DNA from: Leifsonia sp. PS1209
GTDB taxonomy: Bacteria > Actinomycetota > Actinomycetes > Actinomycetales > Microbacteriaceae
DNA length: 64,000 nt
NCBI RefSeq assembly: GCF_012317045.1
Contig: NZ_CP051154.1
Location: 496,001 to 560,000, forward strand
Direction of reading: 5' to 3'
A program made the translations under genes and the position numbers. The notes under the pieces are model-generated. The model was not told the DNA's origin. It made no database searches and saw only the letters and a program-made list of their open reading frames with translations. Below, in pieces: positions 37,441 through 45,151 of the stretch (its first letter is position 1; every line of letters begins with the position of its first letter).

Positions 37441-38189
37441 CCGACAAGTCCGCCATCGTCACCGGAGGAGCCGGCGGCATCGGTCGCGCCACCTCCCTCG
37501 CCTTCGCGGCGGAGGGCGCGCGCGTCGCCGTCGTGGATGTCGCGCCCGGCGCGGCGGAGAAAGTCGCGGAGGAGATCCGCGCGGCGGGAGGCACAGCCAT
37601 CGCCCTCACAGCAGACGTGTCGAACGAGTCGGACATCGAGCGGGTCGTCGCGGACACCGTCTCCGTGTTCGGGGGCGTCGACGTCGTCTTCAACAACGCG
37701 GGCATCATCCGCCGCACCACTGCGGTCGAGACCACGGCCGACGAGTGGGACCGCGTCTTCGGCGTCAACGTCAAAGGCATCTTCCTGATGTGCAAGCACG
37801 TCGTGCCCGTCATGGCGGCCAACGGCGGAGGATCCATCGTCAACACCGGCTCCGGATGGGGGCTCAAGGGAGGAGCGCAGGCCATCTCGTACTGCGCATC
37901 CAAGGGTGCGGTCGTCAACATGACCCGCGCGCTCGCCATCGACCACGGCCCGCAGGGCATCCGCGTCAACTCGGTGAACCCTGGGGACGTCAACACCGGG
38001 ATGCTCCGCGACGAGGCCCGCCAGCTCGGCCAGGAGGCCGGGTCGTTCCTCGCGGAAGCCGCCGACCGCCCGCTGCAGCGCATGGGGGAGCCGCAGGAGA
38101 TCGCCGCTGCCGTCGTGTGGCTCGCCTCCGACGAGTCCTCGTACGTGACCGGTTCCGCGCTCGTCGTGGACGGTGGAGGCATCGCCTAG
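37431..38189 (+). CDS. Short-chain dehydrogenase/reductase
   Basis: A 252-residue classical SDR with TGGAGGIGRA (cofactor loop, residues 12-21), NNAG, the catalytic Ser in NTGSGWG and YCASK (Tyr/Lys). VVDV after the second strand, with Asp, suggests NAD(H) over NADP(H). GAAGGAG lies 8 nt before the ATG. It is the last gene of the GH42/GcvP-like operon and overlaps the AcoX-like gene. It probably oxidises a sugar or hydroxy-acid intermediate of the pathway. Confidence 0.9.
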   Translation: MRLADKSAIVTGGAGGIGRATSLAFAAEGARVAVVDVAPGAAEKVAEEIRAAGGTAIALTADVSNESDIERVVADTVSVFGGVDVVFNNAGIIRRTTAVETTADEWDRVFGVNVKGIFLMCKHVVPVMAANGGGSIVNTGSGWGLKGGAQAISYCASKGAVVNMTRALAIDHGPQGIRVNSVNPGDVNTGMLRDEARQLGQEAGSFLAEAADRPLQRMGEPQEIAAAVVWLASDESSYVTGSALVVDGGGIA

Positions 38190-38317
38190 CGAAGCCTCCG
38201 TTCGCGTGCAATAGGAGCGGGAAAAATGCGACGCCGCAAATTTCAGGTGCGGTGTCACGAATGTCGGAGGCTTCTGCCACAATCTTCAGGTACCGAAAGC
38301 CACCCCTGGGGGAATCC

Positions 38318-40048
38318 TTGATCCTGCTCCGTCTTACCCTGCGTCACGCGCGCCCATATGTGTGGGGGATCGTGGGGGTCGTGGTCCTGCAACTGCTGTC
38401 CACGATCGCCGCGCTCTACCTGCCCAGTCTCAACGCCCAGATCGTCGACAAGGGCGTCGTCACCGGAGACACCGACTTCATCTGGAACACCGGCATGACG
38501 ATGCTCGTCGTCTGCCTCGCGCAGGTGCTGACCGCCGTCGGCGGCATCTATTTCGGCGCCAAGGTGTCGATGGCGGTCGGCCGCGACCTGCGTCGTGAGG
38601 TCTACCGCAAGGTCGATTCCCTCGACGCCCTCGACGTCGGCCGCTGGGGCACGGCGACGCTCATCACCCGCAACACGAACGACGTGCAGCAGGTGCAGAT
38701 GCTCGTGCTGATGACGCTCAACTTCATGGTGTCAACGCCGATCATGTGCATCGGCGGCATCATCATGGCCCTGCGCGAAGACATCGGGCTGTCCTGGCTG
38801 GTCTGGGTGTCCGTTCCTGTCCTGTTCGTCGTGGTGGGCATCCTGGTCGTGCTCCTGCTTCCGCTGTTCCGCGAGATGCAGGAGCGCATCGACAAGGTCA
38901 ACGGCGTGCTGCGCGAGCAGATCGTCGGCATCCGCGTCATCCGGGCGTTCGTCCGCGAGCCGTTCGAGTCGGAGCGCTACGCGGAGGCCAACCTGGCACT
39001 CACCAAGGTGTCGGTGCGGGTCGGCAACATCTTCGTCCTGATGTTCCCCGTCATCATGGTCATCCTGCACCTCGCGACGGCCGCCGTCCTCTGGTTCGGC
39101 GGACAGCGCGTGGATGCCGGTCAGATGCAGGTGGGCTCGCTCACCGCGTTCCTGCAATACCTGCTGATGATCCTCACCGCGGTCATGATGGGCGTGTTCA
39201 TGGTGATGATGATCCCGCGCGCCGTCGTCTGCGCCGGGCGCATCGACGAGGTGCTGTCGACCGAGGCGTCCGACGCCGGGCGAGCAGGGGATGCGCCGCT
39301 GCCGTCCTCCGGCAGGGTCGAGTTCCGGGGTGTCACCTTCGGATACCCCGGTGCGGAAAAGCCGGTGCTGAGCGACATCGACTTCGTCGCCGAGCAGGGC
39401 AAGATGACGGCCATCGTCGGATCGACCGGCGCAGGCAAGACCACGCTGGTCAACCTCGTGCCCAACCTCTACACGGCGCAGCAGGGCACCGTCACCATCG
39501 GAGGGGTGCGGGTCGACTCGCTCACCAGGGCGCAGCTCGCCGGCGTGCTCGGGCTCGTCCCGCAGCGTCCGTACCTCTTCTCCGGCACGATCGCATCGAA
39601 CCTCCGGTTCGGCCGGCCCGACGCCACGGACGAGGAGCTGTGGGAGGCGCTCCGCGTCGCCCAGGCCGAAGACTTCGTGCTGGCCAAGGAGGGCGGGCTC
39701 GACGCGCGCATCTCCCAGGGCGGCACCAACGTCTCCGGCGGTCAGCGCCAGCGACTCTGCATCGCCAGGGCGCTGGTCTCGCAGCCGCAGGTGTACCTCT
39801 TCGACGACTCGTTCTCGGCCCTCGACGTCGCGACGGACGCCCGCCTTCGCGCGGCCCTCGCCGACGCGACGAGAGACGCAGCGGTGATCGTGGTCGCACA
39901 GCGCGTGTCGACCATCCGCGAGGCGGACACCATCATCGTCCTCGACGACGGCCGCATCGTCGGTCGCGGAACCCATGACGAACTCCTCGAGACGAGCGAG
40001 ACCTACCGCGAGATCGTCGAATCGCAGCTGAGCCTGGAGGTGGCCTGA
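38318..40048 (+). CDS. ABC exporter half, degenerate-site subunit
   Basis: A 576-residue half transporter with six membrane helices followed by an ATPase domain: Walker A GSTGAGKTT, signature VSGGQRQRL and Walker B VYLFDDSFSALD. The residue after the Walker B Asp is Asp, not the catalytic Glu, which marks the inactive site of heterodimeric exporters (TM287/TM288 or BmrCD type). The TTG at 38318, with GGGGGA 4 nt before it, gives the usual N-terminus LILLRLTLRHARPY; the ATG at 38261 has no ribosome site. Partner is the next gene. Confidence 0.87.
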   Translation: MILLRLTLRHARPYVWGIVGVVVLQLLSTIAALYLPSLNAQIVDKGVVTGDTDFIWNTGMTMLVVCLAQVLTAVGGIYFGAKVSMAVGRDLRREVYRKVDSLDALDVGRWGTATLITRNTNDVQQVQMLVLMTLNFMVSTPIMCIGGIIMALREDIGLSWLVWVSVPVLFVVVGILVVLLLPLFREMQERIDKVNGVLREQIVGIRVIRAFVREPFESERYAEANLALTKVSVRVGNIFVLMFPVIMVILHLATAAVLWFGGQRVDAGQMQVGSLTAFLQYLLMILTAVMMGVFMVMMIPRAVVCAGRIDEVLSTEASDAGRAGDAPLPSSGRVEFRGVTFGYPGAEKPVLSDIDFVAEQGKMTAIVGSTGAGKTTLVNLVPNLYTAQQGTVTIGGVRVDSLTRAQLAGVLGLVPQRPYLFSGTIASNLRFGRPDATDEELWEALRVAQAEDFVLAKEGGLDARISQGGTNVSGGQRQRLCIARALVSQPQVYLFDDSFSALDVATDARLRAALADATRDAAVIVVAQRVSTIREADTIIVLDDGRIVGRGTHDELLETSETYREIVESQLSLEVA

Positions 40049-40049
40049 G

Positions 40050-42191
40050 ATGGCACGCAAGCGTGCGGACGACGTCCTCGAACGCGACGACGTCACGGCC
40101 CCCGAGGTCGAAGACTACGAGTTCACCCCCACCGAGGCAGACGGCGACATGTTCGGCGGAGCCCCGGCCAAGAAGGCGCAGAACTTCTGGCCGTCTCTGC
40201 GCAGGCTGCTCGGCCTGCTCCGTCCGGAGCGCGTGCAGTTCTCGTTCGTGGTCGGGCTCGTCGTCATCTCGGTGATCCTCACCGTCATCGCGCCGAAGAT
40301 CCTCGGTTCGGCGATGGATGTGATCTACCGCGGCGTGATCGGCAAGGGGCTCCCCGCCGGCCAGTCGCTCGACCAGCAGATCGAGCAGGCACGCGCGGCG
40401 GGCAACGACCAGTTCGCCGACATGCTCGCCAAGACCCAACCCATCCCGGGCGTCGGCATCGACTTCGTCGAGCTGAGCCGTCTCATCTTCATCGTGCTCG
40501 CCATCTACCTGGTGGCCTCGTTCCTGATGTGGGCGCAGGGCTACGTGCTCAACGCCCTCGTCATGCGCGTCGTCTACCGTCTGCGCGCCGACGTCGAGAC
40601 CAAGCTCAACAGGCTGCCGCTCAGCTACTTCGACACCCGCCAGCGCGGTGACCTGATGTCGCGCGTCACGAACGACGTCGACAACATCCAGGCCGCGCTG
40701 CAGCAGGCGTTCTCGCAGCTGGTCCAGTCGGTGCTCACCGTGCTCGGCATCACGATCATGATGTTCATCGTCTCGTGGCAGCTCGCCCTCATCGCCCTGA
40801 TCGCGCTGCCGCTGTCCGGCATCATCGCCGGCGTGATCGGCTCGCGCTCGCAGAAGCTGTTCGCGGCGCAGTGGAAGAACACCGGCTCGCTCAACGGTCA
40901 CATCGAGGAGTCGTACTCCGGGCTCGAGCTGGTCCGCGCCTTCGGCCGCGACGAGGTCATGCTCGCCGAGTTCGACGAGCGCAACGAGAAGCTCTACCGG
41001 GCATCCTTCGGCGCGCAGTTCGTGTCCGGCACGATCATGCCGGCGATGACGTTCGTGTCCTACCTGTCCTACGTGCTGATCGCCGTCGTCGGCGGCCTCC
41101 GCGTCGCGACAGGGCAGATGACGCTCGGAGACGCGACGGCGTTCATCCAGTACTCGCGCGAGTTCACGCAGCCGATCACCCAGGTGGCCGGCATCGCGAA
41201 CATGCTGCAGTCCGGTGTCGCCTCCGCGGAGCGCACGTTCGAGTTCCTCGACGCCGACGAGCAAGACCCGGACGACGTCAAGGCGGAGCTCCCGGAGCGC
41301 ACGGACGGTCACGTCGAGTTCGAGAACGTCTCGTTCAGCTACTCGCCGGCCACGCCGCTCATCGAAGATCTCTCGTTCTCGGTCGAGCCGGGGCACACGG
41401 TCGCGATCGTCGGCCCGACCGGCGCGGGCAAGACCACCCTGGTCAACCTCGTGATGCGCTTCTACGAGCTGAACTCCGGCCGCATCCTGCTCGACGGCAT
41501 CGACATCACCGAACTGGCGAGGGCCGAACTGCGCGAGCAGGTCGGCATGGTGCTGCAGGACGCCTGGCTGTTCGGCGGCACGATCCGCGAGAACATCCGC
41601 TACGGCCGCCTCGACGCCACCGACGAGGAGGTGGTCGACGCGGCGAAGGCCACGATGGTCGACCGGTTCGTGCGTCAGCTGCCGGACGGCTACGACACGG
41701 TCCTCGACGCGGACGGCGGAAGCGTCTCGGCCGGTGAGCGCCAGCTCATCACCATCGCGCGCGCGTTCATCGCCAACCCGTCCCTGCTCATCCTCGACGA
41801 GGCCACCTCCTCCGTCGACACCCGCACCGAGCTGCTGGTGCAGCAGGCGATGGCGGCCCTCCGCACCGACCGCACCTCGTTCGTGATCGCCCACCGCCTG
41901 TCCACGATCCGGGATGCGCACACCATCCTGGTCATGGAGAACGGCGCCATCGTGGAGCAGGGCAACCACGAAACCCTCCTCGGCCGCCGCGGCGCGTACT
42001 ACGACCTCTACATGACGCAGTTCCGTGGCGAAGACGCGGAGGCGGAGGCCGAGCTCCTCGAAGCGGCCGCCGTGCCGCCCGGCGTCGAGTCGGGTGCGTT
42101 CGGTGGGGCGGCTGCGGCTGAGTCGGCCGAGACTGTGTCCGTTGAGGCTGTGTCCGATCCGGCAGGGGACGGCAGCACGCCCGCGAGCTAA
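40050..42191 (+). CDS. ABC exporter half, catalytic subunit
   Basis: A 713-residue partner with a charged N-terminal extension of about 45 residues, six membrane helices with a loop insertion (residues about 105-145) after the first pair, then the ATPase: GPTGAGKTT, VSAGERQL (variant signature) and LLILDEATSSVD with the catalytic Glu. The Ala/Glu-rich C-terminus is extended. It begins 1 nt after the first half. Together they should form a heterodimeric drug, lipid or peptide exporter; the substrate is unknown. Confidence 0.9.
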   Translation: MARKRADDVLERDDVTAPEVEDYEFTPTEADGDMFGGAPAKKAQNFWPSLRRLLGLLRPERVQFSFVVGLVVISVILTVIAPKILGSAMDVIYRGVIGKGLPAGQSLDQQIEQARAAGNDQFADMLAKTQPIPGVGIDFVELSRLIFIVLAIYLVASFLMWAQGYVLNALVMRVVYRLRADVETKLNRLPLSYFDTRQRGDLMSRVTNDVDNIQAALQQAFSQLVQSVLTVLGITIMMFIVSWQLALIALIALPLSGIIAGVIGSRSQKLFAAQWKNTGSLNGHIEESYSGLELVRAFGRDEVMLAEFDERNEKLYRASFGAQFVSGTIMPAMTFVSYLSYVLIAVVGGLRVATGQMTLGDATAFIQYSREFTQPITQVAGIANMLQSGVASAERTFEFLDADEQDPDDVKAELPERTDGHVEFENVSFSYSPATPLIEDLSFSVEPGHTVAIVGPTGAGKTTLVNLVMRFYELNSGRILLDGIDITELARAELREQVGMVLQDAWLFGGTIRENIRYGRLDATDEEVVDAAKATMVDRFVRQLPDGYDTVLDADGGSVSAGERQLITIARAFIANPSLLILDEATSSVDTRTELLVQQAMAALRTDRTSFVIAHRLSTIRDAHTILVMENGAIVEQGNHETLLGRRGAYYDLYMTQFRGEDAEAEAELLEAAAVPPGVESGAFGGAAAAESAETVSVEAVSDPAGDGSTPAS

Positions 42192-42242
42192 GCTGTGTGC
42201 GTCCGGGGCCGTGGGCGCCCCGGGCGCACAAAGGGGGATGCC

Positions 42243-42965
42243 GTGAATCCGATCGTTCCGCTCTGGGCGCCGTACTACGGTGCACCGCTCGGTGCCGCAT
42301 TCGTGCGGTTCTGGAAGAAGTACGCACGCTTCGACGGCCGGGCCAGCCGCAGCGAATACTGGTGGTGGTTCTTCGTCAACGCGATCGTCGGCCTGGTGCT
42401 GTACATCCTCTTGCTGGTCCTCGGCCTCTCCGGCGCCACCACCGACGACAGCGGCCGCTCGGTTCCGGGCCCCGGCTTCGCCGTCGGCATCGTCCTGCTC
42501 GTCCTCTGGGGTCTGGCCACCATCGTCCCGGGCATCGCGCTGACCGCGCGACGACTCCACGACGTGAACCTGAGCGGCTGGCTGATCCTCCTCGTCCTCA
42601 TCCCGAGCCTCGGCGGCATCGCCATCTTCGTGATGACGCTCCTCCCGCCGAACCCGGCAGGCGCCCGCTTCGACCGCCCGGACTCCGAGGTCCCCGGCTA
42701 CGTCCCGGTCGTCCCCGGCGCCGCCCTCCCTCCCCGCGACTACGGCTGGCCCGAGTCCCCGCTTCCCTACGCGAGCCCCGCGGGCGGCCAGCCCCTCTAC
42801 GCCTCCCCGCAGACCCCGCAGCCCGCCGCGCCGCCGTCCGCGCCGCCGGCACCATCGTCGCCCCAGCCACCTGTCGCACCGCCTGCCGCTCCGCCGACCC
42901 AGCCGCCCGCGCCGCCGACGCAGCCGCCCGCGCCGCCAGCCCCACCGGCCCCACCCGCGCCCTGA
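42243..42965 (+). CDS. DUF805 membrane protein with Pro-rich tail
   Basis: A 240-residue protein. The DUF805 core (about residues 20-140) has KKYARFDGRASRSEYWWWFF, three to four membrane helices and TARRLHDVNLSGW. The last 90 residues are Pro/Ala-rich repeats such as PPTQPPAPP, probably disordered and possibly crossing or facing the wall. AAGGGGGA precedes the GTG start. DUF805 proteins have no known biochemical role. A strong terminator follows. Confidence 0.88.
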   Translation: MNPIVPLWAPYYGAPLGAAFVRFWKKYARFDGRASRSEYWWWFFVNAIVGLVLYILLLVLGLSGATTDDSGRSVPGPGFAVGIVLLVLWGLATIVPGIALTARRLHDVNLSGWLILLVLIPSLGGIAIFVMTLLPPNPAGARFDRPDSEVPGYVPVVPGAALPPRDYGWPESPLPYASPAGGQPLYASPQTPQPAAPPSAPPAPSSPQPPVAPPAAPPTQPPAPPTQPPAPPAPPAPPAP

Positions 42966-42981
42966 CCGCTACCGCACGCAG

Positions 42982-43015
42982 AACGGCCCCCGATGCCGGA
43001 GCATCGGGGGCCGTT
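42982..43015. terminator. Bidirectional terminator
   Basis: A perfect 15-bp stem, AACGGCCCCCGATGC with GCATCGGGGGCCGTT, and a CGGA tetraloop, between the DUF805 gene and the convergent HesB-like gene. Confidence 0.88.
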
Positions 43016-43038
43016 CGTCGCGCGGGGCGTTCGCGTCG

Positions 43039-43320
43039 TTACGCGAGTGCGCCGATCGCGAAGCTGACTGCGCCCTGGTCGTCCACCTGGGCGTCGAGGA
43101 TCTTGTCGTCGAGGGCGACCGCGGCGCCCTCTTCGAGGAACAGGCGTGCTCCGCCGGACTCGACCACCTGGTCGGCGGGCTCCGGCGCGGGGGTGACCGC
43201 CGCCGCGAAGGACGTGTTCTGAGGGTTGTTGCTGCTGATGCGCAGTCCGGCCTCGTCCTGCGGGGCCTGCTCGGTGAGCGTCTTGACGATCGTGCTGGCG
43301 TTCTCTGTCAGGGTGAGCAT
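43039..43320 (-). CDS. HesB/IscA-like protein without cysteines
   Basis: A 93-residue protein with the A-type iron-sulfur carrier outline (MLTLTENASTIVKTL at the start, GLRISS, ARLFLEEGAAVALDDKILDAQVD). It contains no Cys at all, whereas true IscA/HesB proteins need three for cluster binding. It therefore cannot be an ordinary Fe-S carrier; many actinobacteria have such Cys-less forms with unknown role. AAGGAG lies 6 nt before the ATG. Confidence 0.78.
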   Translation of the reverse strand: MLTLTENASTIVKTLTEQAPQDEAGLRISSNNPQNTSFAAAVTPAPEPADQVVESGGARLFLEEGAAVALDDKILDAQVDDQGAVSFAIGALA

Positions 43321-43443
43321 GGTGCTCTCCTTTCCGTTTGTTTCCAGGAGTCGCCTACGCTCCCGCACCGGCCGCGACCCTGCAAGGGGAATCGCCGTCA
43401 TTGCCAGGGAACACTCACCTGCGGCCCCCTCTAGGCTCGACCA

Positions 43444-43668
43444 ATGGACTCTCTCATACCGGTCATCTGGTTGTGGCTCGCCATCATGACGGGCGGACTC
43501 GCGCAGGCCAAGGGCCGTTCCGGCTGGACCTGGTTCGTGCTCGGCCTCCTGCTCGGCCCGATCGCCGCGACCTGGCTGGTCGCCTGGAAACAGTTCCAGC
43601 CGACCACCCCAACCGCTCCCGCGAGCTCCACTCCGCCGTCACCGACCCCGGAGGCCGACCCCTCCTAG
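43444..43668 (+). CDS. Small membrane protein, PLDc_N-like
   Basis: A 74-residue protein with two hydrophobic stretches (about residues 4-20 and 28-47; GWTWFVLGLLLGPIAATWLVAW) and a Pro/Thr-rich tail. The short helix pair resembles single PLDc_N-type modules. No ribosome site is evident; a TCTAGGCT -10-like sequence lies close upstream, so it may be leaderless. Function unknown. Confidence 0.6.
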   Translation: MDSLIPVIWLWLAIMTGGLAQAKGRSGWTWFVLGLLLGPIAATWLVAWKQFQPTTPTAPASSTPPSPTPEADPS

Positions 43669-43696
43669 CCGTCGCGCAGCAAAGCCGCCCCGCGCG

Positions 43697-44242
43697 TCAA
43701 GCCCCGACGACCGCCACGAATTCACGGTTGAACGCGGGCAGGTCGTCGGGTTTCCGCGACGACACGAGCACGAACGGTCCCTCGTCCAGCACGACCTCCT
43801 CGTCCACCCAGCGGGCTCCGGCGTTGCGGTAGTCCGTCTGCAGGCTCGGCCAGCTCGTCAGCGCGCGGTCGGCAACCACCCCTGCTTCGATCAGCACCCA
43901 CCCGCCGTGGCAGATCACGCCGATCGGTTTGCCGGCCGCAGCGAACGCCGACACCAGAGCCACCGCATCCGGTTGCGTGCGCACGAAGTCGCCGTTCGCC
44001 ACCCCGCCGGGGAGCATCAGTGCGTCGTAGTCGTCGGCCGTCGCGTCGGCCAGGGTCACGTCGACCGGGAACGTGTCGGCCGGGGTCAGGTGGTTGAACG
44101 CCTGCACCTCTCCCGCCTTCTCGGAGACCAGGACCGGCGTTCCGCCTTCGTCGGCGACCGCTTTCCACGGCTCCACGAGCTCTGCCTGTTCGATGCCTTC
44201 CTCCGCCACCAGGAACGCGACCTTCTTGCCGTTGAGTGCCAT
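43697..44242 (-). CDS. PfpI/DJ-1-family protein
   Basis: A 181-residue type 1 glutamine-amidotransferase-like protein: KKVAFLVAEEGIEQAELVEPW, DALMLPGGVANGDFVR and the nucleophile elbow GVICHGGWVL with Cys. Close relatives are annotated as PfpI proteases or YraA/YhbO-type stress proteins (protein/DNA deglycase activity has been claimed for them). AAGGAG lies 6 nt before the ATG. It is divergent from the aldo-keto reductase. Confidence 0.9.
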   Translation of the reverse strand: MALNGKKVAFLVAEEGIEQAELVEPWKAVADEGGTPVLVSEKAGEVQAFNHLTPADTFPVDVTLADATADDYDALMLPGGVANGDFVRTQPDAVALVSAFAAAGKPIGVICHGGWVLIEAGVVADRALTSWPSLQTDYRNAGARWVDEEVVLDEGPFVLVSSRKPDDLPAFNREFVAVVGA

Positions 44243-44297
44243 TTTCTCTCCTTCTCTCCCATCCACCTGTACGCCTGTGACGCGGCAGAATGAACCC

Positions 44298-45122
44298 ATG
44301 ACGCACATCCCGGAGCTTCTTCTCAACGACGGCAACCGCATCCCGCAGCTGGGCTTCGGCGTGTACAAGATCCCGGATGCGGAGACCCCGGATGCGGTGC
44401 TCACCGCCATCGACGCCGGGTACCGGCACATCGACACGGCTGCGTTCTACGAGAACGAGCGCGGGGTGGGCGAGGGCATCCGCCAGAGCGGCCTCGACCG
44501 CGACGAAGTGTTCGTGACCACCAAGGTGTGGTGGAACCAGAACGGCTACGACAGCACCCTCCGCTCGTTCGACGAAAGCCTCGATCGGCTCGGCTTCGAC
44601 AGCGTCGACCTGTTCCTCATCCACTGGCCTGCGCCGAAGCACGACAAGTACGTCGACACCTGGCGTGCGCTGGAGACGATCCGGGATGAGGGGCGAGCCA
44701 GGTCGATCGGCGTCGCCAACTTCCACATCCATCACCTGGAGCGGCTCGCGCGAGAGACGGACACGGTGCCCGCCGTCAACCAGGTGGAGCTGCACCCGTG
44801 GCTTCCGCAGGCGGAGGTGCGCGCGTACGGCGCGGAGCACGGCATCGTCACCGAGGCGTGGTCGCCGCTCGCTCGCGGCCGCATCCTCGGGAACGAACCG
44901 CTCGCGCGCATCGCAGCGAAACACGGCGTGACGCCGGCGCAGGTCGTGATCCGCTGGCAGCTTCAGCTCGGCAACGTCGTCATCCCGAAGTCGGTCACCC
45001 CCGACCGCATCCGCCAGAACCTCGACGTCTTCTCGTTCGAGCTCGACGCCGACGACCTCGCCACCATCGCCACCCTCGAGTCCGGCGAGCGCACCGGCCG
45101 CGACCCCGACGACCTCGGCTGA
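44298..45122 (+). CDS. Aldo/keto reductase (2,5-diketogluconate reductase type)
   Basis: A 274-residue NADPH-dependent reductase of the AKR5 group. The catalytic tetrad is in GYRHIDTAAFYENE (Asp, Tyr), VTTKVWW (Lys) and LIHWPAP (His); NADPH contacts include IPKSVTPDRIRQN near the C-terminus. Such enzymes reduce keto-sugars, methylglyoxal and other aldehydes. No clear ribosome site precedes the ATG. Its stop lies 29 nt from the convergent oligopeptidase gene. Confidence 0.9.
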   Translation: MTHIPELLLNDGNRIPQLGFGVYKIPDAETPDAVLTAIDAGYRHIDTAAFYENERGVGEGIRQSGLDRDEVFVTTKVWWNQNGYDSTLRSFDESLDRLGFDSVDLFLIHWPAPKHDKYVDTWRALETIRDEGRARSIGVANFHIHHLERLARETDTVPAVNQVELHPWLPQAEVRAYGAEHGIVTEAWSPLARGRILGNEPLARIAAKHGVTPAQVVIRWQLQLGNVVIPKSVTPDRIRQNLDVFSFELDADDLATIATLESGERTGRDPDDLG

Positions 45123-45151
45123 CGCCCGCCCCGGCGCCGCCGCGCCCTGCG

